Shown: piece after piece, positions 56,430-64,000 of the stretch
Layout of the letters: each line of letters starts with the position of its first letter
Numbering within the stretch: position 1 is the stretch's first letter
Source of the DNA: Gigaspora rosea
Taxonomy: Eukaryota; Glomeromycota; Glomeromycetes; Diversisporales; Gigasporaceae
Assembly: GCA_003550325.1 (NCBI GenBank)
Contig: QKWP01001170.1
Coordinates: 24,209 to 88,208, forward strand
DNA length: 64,000 nucleotides
Direction of reading: 5' to 3'
The notes under the pieces: generated by a model
The model's input: the letters and a program-made list of their open reading frames with translations, nothing else
Databases searched by the model: none
Told to the model about the DNA's origin: nothing
Program-made: the position numbers and the translations under genes

Positions 56430-56850
56430 TAGGTTCTTCAGGTGATTTTGTGATTGCCTTAGGTGTTGCCGATTTCAAAATTTCTTCAAGTGCATTTCAA
56501 AGATTTTGCTTTGGGGTCTATTAGTTTTTGAGCATTTCTCGTATGACTACGTAGTGTCTTGTTACTAATTTCGTATATGTTTCAGGGTTTCTTGGCATAG
56601 ATTTCATTTTGGGTAACCTGTCAGTTTTCTTGTATGCTCTTTGTTCGAGTTCATGGTGTTCTCTGTTCGAGTTTATAGTGCTCTCTGTTTAAGTTCATAG
56701 TTGCTTTAGGTGTCTTGTTGCCGATTTTGATGTTGCTTTGGTGCATTTTGAGATATCTTGTAGATTTTACCTTGAGTACTTTGTTAGTTTTCTTGGGCGT
56801 TTTCGTGTAGCTTTATAGTTGCTTTAGGTATTTTGTCACCAAATTTTTTT
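56430..56850 (-). other. A-poor, T/G-rich tract with imperfect tandem phrases
   Basis: Repeated phrases TTAGGTGTCTTGTTGCCGATTTTG and GTTCGAGTTCATGGTGYTCTCT. Read on the minus strand it is T-poor and resembles the style of 27.6-28.8 kb. No ORF. Confidence 0.4.
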
Positions 56851-57354
56851 TTAGCAATTATGGTTATTGGGTATTTCTGCCTTTGTTAGTATTGTATTAT
56901 CACTGTATTTTATAAGTTATTGGCTATAAATTGTATATTATATTCCAAATTATAACTAATTTGTTAGAAAATTATTTATAATAAATAAATAAAAAAAATA
57001 AAATTTTTATTAAATTGCTTTATATTATTGTTATAGCAAAGTGATTGTAAAAATATATGAATATTTGAATTTATCCTTTTTTAATATTTATGTACTTTAT
57101 ATAGGGTACATATTGGGTACATGATGTATTACAGAATTTATATATGTGATATATATACAGCATATATACGGCATGTATACTATATGTTGTACTATATGTG
57201 TCTGATATGTGTCTGATATTCTACATGAACTCTACACATATCAGGTATATGTATAAATATATTCTACACATATCGGTCATATATCATATATATATTATAT
57301 ATATATTAGGTACCCGATATTAGACCGATGTGTATAATTTTGACCTGTGCTAAT

Positions 57355-58295
57355 AATTGTTTTAATTGAAAAAATATATTTCAGATACTCTACAAAAAGA
57401 AAAAAAAAAAGACAAAAGAGAGGCTTGCTTTAAGCTTTTTTTAAAGAAACTTGATACAAGTATAGTTAAAAAAAATCAATAAAAGTTTGATTGGTGCTCC
57501 TAAAGAATTATGAAGAGTTTGTTACTATCTAAATATATTATTCTATTTTATGAAGCCACAAAAGTCACAAAATATAATAATAAATATTATAATATGGGTG
57601 AGCAATATATTAATGAAGAACTTTACAAGTGTGATTTTAAATTCAATTGTTTATGAAAGCATCTATTCCAATATATGTAGGAGCAGTAGCAGAAATTCAA
57701 TTTTTAAATTAGTTGCAAGCTGCAACTAAATAAAAAAATAGTTTGGATTATAAGAATTTATAAAAATTTAGTTGTATGCATAAGTATTTAATCAAAATTT
57801 ATAAGTAAAATTTGCAAATTTATATGCAGAATTCACATATGCACTTCAGATTTTGGTTGTAACATTTGTTGTGGTTCACAAACTCAGCAACCCAATTTTA
57901 GACACTATGTGGTAGTAAATATATAAAGAAATATGAAGAAAAACATTATAGTGATTTTTTTAAATTATTCTAATAATAGCTTTGATTGAAAAAGTACATG
58001 TTAGATACTCTGCAAAAAAAAAAAAATAAAAGAAAAAAAAAAAAGAGAGGTTCACTTTGAACTTTCTTCAAAGAAACTTGATTCAAGTATAGTCAAAAAA
58101 CAATTAAAGTTTGATTGGTATGTCTAAATGTTTATAAAGATTTTGCTACTATTTAAACATATTATTCCATTCTATAGAGTTACAAAAGTAATAAAAGGTG
58201 ATAAGAATATAATATAGATAGGTAATATACTAATAAAAGAAGTTTATGCATTTGATTTTAACTCATTTGTTTATAAAAGCATCCAGTTCAATACT
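57355..58295. repeat. Diverged segmental duplication
   Basis: 57355-57680 and 57965-58295 align through ~330 bases (shared AGATACTCTRCAAAAA, AAAGTTTGATTGGT, TTTGATTTTAA/TTCAATTGTTTATGAAAGCATC). Short broken frames on the + strand hint at former coding, unassigned. Confidence 0.6.
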
Positions 58296-58299
58296 TTAC

Positions 58300-59149
58300 A
58301 AAAAATGGTATTCTTCAAGGGAAGACACACAATCTTAATATATCAAGAAAAAAATTCAAATAGCAAACAATAAACTAAATTTTGACAATTGCTAAAAAAT
58401 TGGCAGATACAGACCAACTAAAACCAACTAAACAGTTAGTTAAGGACCCCAAAATATACATAGATAGGTTAGGTATTAGTTTGTTTATTTTTGTATTTTT
58501 TATATAGATCTTTTCTATTTATAGTAATTTTTTGCTTATTTTTGAAGTTTTTTTGCAGATTTTTCTATATTTAGTAATTTTATAATTATTCTAAGCTATC
58601 TAGATATATTTTGGAGTTCTGTCAGTTACATGTGATAGAAGTATGGATGCTAATGAAATTAATTTCACCAATTTCACCAATTCACTACCAATTTCACTAA
58701 TAGTAGTAAAATTATTTTAATACATTTCATTATATTTACTAGCATCTATAGATAGGAATTGAAAAAGATGAAAACAAGACACTCGCATATTACCAAAAAT
58801 TAGAATGTATACATATCAAGTTGGATATTGTTATTATTAGAAAAATTGAGTCAAATCAATAAATATAAAGCATTTATATATTATTAGAAGCCTGCTGAGA
58901 CAAATAATTCAATGGGATTTAGAAAACTGCTAGTGTTATTATTATGAAATTGGAGTAAAAAAATAAACATTAAAAATTAAGTAGTAGAAATAGTTAAAAA
59001 AAGGAACCTATATCGCAATAACATTGCTTGTTACACTACTTAAATTCTGAATATAAAAAATGAGCACATTGTAATAAAGATAATACTCAACCCACATGGT
59101 GTCTATTATATAACTCTAATAAAGCAACAAGATGAACAAGTAGAAATAA
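58300..59149. other. AT-rich gene-free stretch
   Basis: Contains a short TTCACCAATTTCAC array at 58660-58710 similar to the GAAACTGG arrays at 49.4 and 50.7 kb. Nothing else identified. Confidence 0.45.
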
Positions 59150-59345
59150 GGATTGATAATTGTATAGAATCATTCAAACTTAGAACTGGAATTATAAAGA
59201 TGTGATTAAATGGATTCCATTTGAGATTGTCTGTTGTTAAAAAAGTTGGTAAAGGAGGATTTGGTTTTGTATACAAAGCAACCTAATTGAACAGTATATG
59301 AGAAACAAAAAAGAAAGCAAAAACTTTGAGTTCTGTTATACTTTG
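59150..59345 (+). pseudogene. Protein-kinase glycine-loop relic
   Basis: The + strand reads KDVIKWIPFE (about 59196-59225), then in a shifted frame VVKKVGKGGFGFVYKAT (59234-59284), a textbook kinase glycine-rich loop, then a TAA. The linker-plus-loop arrangement resembles the very large TKL-like kinase family of glomeromycetes (recollection). No Lys/HRD/DFG regions follow, so only the N-lobe start survives. The minus ORF at 59206-59397 is its shadow. Confidence 0.6.
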
Positions 59346-59392
59346 ATGAGGCATTATTAGACCATGCTTGTTGCTTTTTGTAATTTGTAAAG

Positions 59393-60015
59393 TACAACTA
59401 AATTTCTTTTAACAAAGGTCTTTTATGAGACTTTGTTATTTAAGAATTATCCCAATTGTAGCTTATATAATAGAAATGATATATATATAATTGCATGCAA
59501 TAGAGATTAGATACATGCAATAGAGATTACATGATGTATGATGGCATAAATTATAAAAGCCCATCTGCCTATTCTGTTTAACTATAGTACCTTATACCCT
59601 GTAAGTAGTAAGATGAATGTGCAATACTATGCCAAACTAAAAAAAAAAGAGAAAGAAATAAGAGGCCTCACACTATAGCATTGGATCATACTTTCAATCC
59701 ACATTATCTACAACTAAATTTCTTTTAATGAAGGTCTTCTGTGAGACTTAGATATCCAAAGATCATTCTCTTTGTGGCTTATACGATAAAAATGATAAAT
59801 ATATATATGATTGCATGCGATAAAAATTAAATATATGCAATAGAGATTACAAGATGCATGTTAGAATAAATTATAAAAACCCTCCTGTTTATCTATAACA
59901 CTTTATACTTATAAGTTGCAAGTTAAATGCACAATACCATGCCAAACTTGAAAAAAAGAAAATGCGCCACACTATAGTATTGGCTCATATATTCAATTCA
60001 CATTATTACATGTCT
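59393..60015. repeat. Tandem duplication, two ~310-base units
   Basis: Units 59393-59708 and 59709-60015, each starting TACAACTAAATTTCTTTTAA and ending CACTATAGYATTGG...CACATTAT, moderately diverged. They contain the dispersed GCAATAGAGATTA motif. Confidence 0.7.
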
Positions 60016-60084
60016 ACATGAAAAAAATCTGAATAAAAATAATGCTATGGACATGTTTTTCTTCCTTGCTTTACTACTTTCATA

Positions 60085-60421
60085 CAGTGCAAAACAACAC
60101 AAACCAATACCTTCTGCACCAAATTTTGAAATAAATACTCAATTCTGATTGGCTAGTATAATGTAATCAATTGTGATTGGTCAAAAATTACATATGAGTT
60201 TCTTTTTTTACATATTAAATACTAAATATTCAATTTCATAGTAAACTTTAAATTGATATAACCTTTTAAAATTAAAATAAAATAAAAATCTTTTTTAGCC
60301 AAATTGTAGTTTTAAAGCTACAAATTGGTTAAAAATTTTTAAAAAAATTTTTTATTTTTAAGTTATATCAATTTTTGTAAAATATATATAAAAAAGTATT
60401 GGTTTATAGTGTCCTGCATTG
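60085..60421. mobile_element. TA-flanked MITE, CARTGCARRACA ends
   Basis: 337 bases, left CAGTGCAAAACAACACAAAC, right partner reading CAATGCAGGACACTATAAAC on the other strand; flanked by TA (60083-60084, 60422-60423). The interior is partly palindromic. Confidence 0.75.
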
Positions 60422-60423
60422 TA

Positions 60424-61071
60424 TAATATGAGTATATTTAGAGATCTAATTATAATCTTGCTCTATGACTATAAAGTAATAAATAATGAAAAGCAAAAAA
60501 AAAACAAAAATAACAAACAATATAAAAATCTTAGACAGTCCTAAAGGCAAAACCAAGGCTGGTATCACAGAACAGACTATCCCAACCACCAAGACCAAAA
60601 CAACAACAAAACATCTTACAATATACCCAATAGTGGGAGGTAATAAATTTGGCAAGCCTTAAGTTCTTATCATTTTCTATGAGCTTGGGGCTTATTTTTT
60701 TGTTTTTCATAGTCTTTCATTATAGCAATTCAGGTCTTTGTCACATTTTAGTCTGTGACAATAACTTTCCTGTAAATAGAGTAAAAGAATAGAGCAGGTT
60801 CTAGGTATCTTGAAAAAAATATATATATACATATTATATATATATATATATATATAATGTGGAAGAATAAGGATCTGTATTCTCAAGTATAATAGAAGAA
60901 TACATGACAATTGGGCAGTAAATTCCATGAAAACTAACCATCTTGTAAAGATAAGATAGAATATAAAAGAAAATAATGACCCACTGTTTCCAAGTTAAGA
61001 GAAAGTTCATAACAACAGGTGTCGTAAATGCTATAAATTAGAGAGTAAATATTTTGGTCATAAACCATGTA
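60424..61071. other. Gene-free; (TA)n microsatellite
   Basis: TA repeats at about 60820-60858. ORFs 60446-60655, 60707-60928 and 60934-61116 (minus) are hydrophobic low-complexity readings. Confidence 0.45.
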
Positions 61072-62365
61072 CAGTGGCCTAAATATTATTGTGGACACTT
61101 TTTGGGCATCCATCACTCAAAATCAGGTAAGTGACTGCAGTACAAAATTTGTGACACGTGTTTGGTAGATTACATGGTACAACATACTGAAATTTTATTC
61201 AATTTCGTTAGGTTGCGCTAGAGTTATGCAGAAAGTATGAAAATTACTATTTTTGGATCTTTGCAAAAATCAATTTATAACTTTTTTTATCTTTGAAAAA
61301 AAATTTAAAAAAAATCGAATTTTTTTCAAATTGCTTCAAATTTCATACAAATGGTGTCAAGTACCTAGGGAATATTGCGCAATATAAAAAAGGCGTATTT
61401 GTATGACAGATCAGGTGCAATTAACAAAAAAGGTAAACTAACCTTTTTTTTCTCACAAAATGATGGACGATATAAAACTTAACCCAAGAACAAACAAACT
61501 TTATTGTCTATGCCCAACTGAGATAGGATTCAGGTCTCTCTAGTGCGGCCACTATGGAATATAGAAAATTTGCTAGAAGGGGTATTATAAAGAAGTCAGG
61601 TGCCTTATAAACATAAAAAGCAAAAAAATAGGGACCTGGACACTCAAAATCGCACTTCTTCACGATCATGCAAGTCTATTGTGTCTAGTAATTCCAGGAA
61701 ATCGCCACCTAAAATTTTTTCAAATTACTTTTTTCAATAAGAATAATATAAACCCCCCCCCGAAAAAAAATTTAAAAAAAATCTGTAAGTATTATTTATG
61801 CATTGCACAAAAAAGACTTGGGATTCTGTGTCGACGGCCCAAAACTACTAGTACTCAAGCCCTAACATTGGATATTTCGAACCTTTATATATATCTTATT
61901 GTTTAACAAAATTACTTTTGTCTCTTTTAGGGTCTTTCAGTCGGGTTTGGTTATGAACCATATGGGCATAAGGATAGGATATTGAAATTTTGAGCCTCAT
62001 TATTCGGTGTAGATATGCTCATATAAGATAGGCCTTTTTTGATGCCAGATTGCAGTACCATTTTGGTTAAAGTTAGAGGAAAACCTATAAAATACTAAAA
62101 CGGAATTAGTATTAAAGTTTTAATAAAAAAAAATTGTAGAAAAAAAAACAAATACTTAAATTTTCAATTTTCGCAATAATAAAAAACCAAGTTTTTGGTT
62201 TTTCTTGCATAGCTTCCGCGTTTTCTAATAAAATCGCACAAAATTTTAGTATATTGTACTGTGAGATCTACCAAACACATGACACAAATTTCGTACTGCA
62301 GTCACTTACCCGATTTTGAGCAATGGCCACTCAAAAAGTGTCCACAATAATATGGTAGGCCACTG
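61072..62365. mobile_element. Tc1/mariner-like element, ~200-base TIRs
   Basis: Ends CAGTGGCCTAAATATTATTG and partner CAGTGGCCTACCATATTATT; both continue TTGTGGACACTTTTTG, a phrase typical of Tc1-like termini. TIR similarity runs about 200 bases. Left flank TA; right flank CA, a probable mutated TA. Total 1,294 bases, the usual size of an autonomous Tc1/mariner, but no DDE transposase frame is visible in the centre. Confidence 0.7.
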
Positions 62366-63107
62366 CATAGATGTGTAGCAAGTGCAATAAAGACCAGGCT
62401 AACACTTTCTATAACAAGCATCAGTAGATGACTATCCACAACTGTTAGTGAGGTACTTTAGACTAGTACTAACTACGCAGAAAGAATAGATTTAAAAGTC
62501 TTCTTGGCCAAAAAAAAAAAAAGAAGAAGAAAAGAAAAAAATTCGAAACTTCTTTCTAATTTCTTACTTTAGCAAGAATAGAGTTAGGATGCTTTCTCTT
62601 CAGAAGAATAGTTTAGCATTTTCCTGTCTTTTACTTTAGTAAAAATGGGCTTTAAAACATCTACCTAGCTTTTTTGTTATTTTTTTATCTCTGATCCAAA
62701 TCGATCCTCTGTTTGTCTGCTATTATGTAATAAAGAGAGTGTTTAATATAAAATCTGAGTGAGAATAATTGCCCTATGTATTGATAATAATTATACTAGA
62801 GTTATTATTGCGAGGATAACCAGAATTGTAGCTTATATAAAATTGAGGCTTATATGAAAAAGCTAATAGCATATGATTGTATACAATAGAAATTATAGAT
62901 GCATGTAATAGAGATTATAGAAATGCAAAGATTATAAAGATACATGTAGGAGTAAATAGTGAATCTTAGTGCTTTCTTTCTTGCTTGTCTTGTTATTTGT
63001 TCTCTTCAATACCAATTATAATCTGGCTTCTATCCCTCTTGCTCTCTCTCATTTATTGCACCTAGCACTTAGCACCCTGCCTATTGGCATGTGTAACAAG
63101 TTGAATT
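62366..63107. other. Gene-free; dispersed repeat copy
   Basis: The dispersed repeat copy at 62770-63010 matches 54060-54350 at high identity by eye. Confidence 0.5.
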
Positions 63108-63295
63108 CACCACACTATAGTATGGGCTTGAACTTACTATTTTATGTTGATATTGTTATGTGAACTGAGCTAAATGAGTTGCACTATAGTGTGGGCTTGA
63201 ATTTGCTGTTATAAAAATTGATGTTGTATGTAATGAGTTAAATGTACTGCACCATAGGCGTGGGCTTGGACTTGCTATTAGAAAAAAAACAGATG
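63108..63295. repeat. Tandem repeat, three ~70-base units
   Basis: Each unit starts CACYATAGTRTGGGCTTG and continues AACTTGCTATT-like; three diverging copies. Confidence 0.7.
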
Positions 63296-63890
63296 TACTA
63301 TATCCTAGTATTGGTGATTCTCAATTATGCTTCATCACATGATATATTTACATGTACATAGAGTTGTTATGAGCACAGTATATAATAGCAAAAGAGAAAG
63401 TGATGGAGTAGAGCATTACTCCCATTATGTTTCTTCATAATCTCTAATAAAAAGAGTGTTTAATAAAAATCTGAGCAAAAATAATTATAAAAAATAATAT
63501 TGTGATACAAAACATATGCGGCTAGTATATGGGCTTGGTGCTGCAAAAAGAGGGTAAATCGACAAAACAAAAGATCTTCAAAAAATCAATTTTTATGTTA
63601 TAAATATATAATAAATTATATAAAAATACTAACTTTAAAGAGCTATACTACAAAATTTTATTAATATAACTGCTTTTGTGTTTTAATAAAAAAATGTTCC
63701 AGATCTTATTTTAAATAGATTTGTATGAAAAAATTATTTTTGAAAAATTGTCAATTTACACCCTTTTCATAGCACCAAGCCCATATTATCTGCCCTTTCC
63801 TATTTTGGTTCTATTCATTGTTACTATTTATAGATCTTTTTTTTTACTATCTATAGCTATTCTGTTTTTTCTTATTTGTTTTCTTAGATA

Positions 63891-64000
63891 CAGGGGCTAC
63901 CAAAGCATTGTAGCAACCTTTTGGATTGTAATTACTCGAAATCAGGTAACTATGGCACAAAATCGATATCACATGTTATAATGGTCTCAAGGTATAACAT
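63891..64000. mobile_element. Left end of a second Tc1/mariner-like element (cut by window)
   Basis: Starts CAGGGGCTACCAAAGCATTG after a TA (63889-63890) and follows the layout of the 61072 terminus (TTGTRG-CA, then CTCRAAATCAGGTAA, then GCACAAAAT). Its right end lies beyond the window. Confidence 0.55.

Larger units (their letters stand above)
54390..57349. mobile_element. 2.96-kb TIR element, TACAGGTCAAAAT ends
   Basis: Left end TACAGGTCAAAATCA, right end complementary (TAATTTTGACCTGTG), flanked by CTA (54387-54389, 57350-57352). A paralogous uninterrupted sequence at 57935-57975 supports the insertion point. TATCGGGTACC-like subterminal motifs near 54410 and 57305. The interior is mostly a T-tract field. 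Confidence 0.55.

Overview
The window is strongly AT-rich eukaryotic DNA: short GT-AG introns (66 to 114 bases), few genes, long homopolymer runs and very dense nested transposable elements. The best fit is a fungus, most likely an arbuscular mycorrhizal fungus (Glomeromycotina, Rhizophagus or Gigaspora type). The transposase-like and C2H2-type relics and the proline-rich membrane protein resemble multi-copy families I associate with that group; this is recollection and inference, not a search result.

Genes are sparse. The one convincing intact gene is a three-exon minus-strand gene at 14438-15913. It encodes a 424-residue secreted-then-anchored protein: signal peptide, eight-cysteine ectodomain, one membrane span, and a long Pro/Gly/Gln/Tyr-rich cytoplasmic tail with QGYPP and GGSQ repeats. 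A 146-residue coiled-coil, tail-anchored ORF (29309-29749, minus) lies antisense inside an LTR element. Weaker gene models are a phase-consistent three-exon 3' end at 887-1345 (minus) and a possible first exon at 16160 (plus). Relics include a transposase-like pseudogene (36585-39292), a C2H2 pseudogene (about 42490-43149, minus), a decayed gag-like region (1650-4719, minus) and a kinase glycine-loop relic (about 59150-59345).

Layout. 0-5.4 kb: gene tail plus a decayed LTR element read on the minus strand (5' LTR 4720-5352). 5.67-6.43 kb: a tRNA-headed retroposon with poly(A) and an 11-base target duplication. 7.5-9.9 kb: a foldback with a mariner-like insert, then a 1,045-base element with an imperfect 8-base duplication. 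12.1-13.8 kb: a retroposon tail and two foldbacks. 14.4-20.4 kb: the quietest part, with the membrane protein gene. 20.7-24.5 kb: a hAT-like element holding other elements, then a 1.3-kb TA-flanked element. 25.2-31.7 kb: an LTR element with two 592-base LTRs, PBS, PPT and a 4-base duplication but no recognisable pol. 33.0-46.3 kb: a stack of elements whose core is a 9.8-kb TIR-bounded unit carrying both decayed gene families. 46.3-51.3 kb: a TTAA-flanked element packed with hAT-like, retroposon and 9-10-base-TSD insertions. 51-64 kb: AT-rich sequence with smaller TA- and 8-base-TSD elements, a 1.1-kb T-tract field, tandem duplications and two Tc1/mariner-like ends.

The main value of the window is a readable insertion history: many insertions have exact terminal inverted repeats and target duplications, and several have an internal empty-site control (the other arm of a palindrome, the other LTR, or an in-frame gene).
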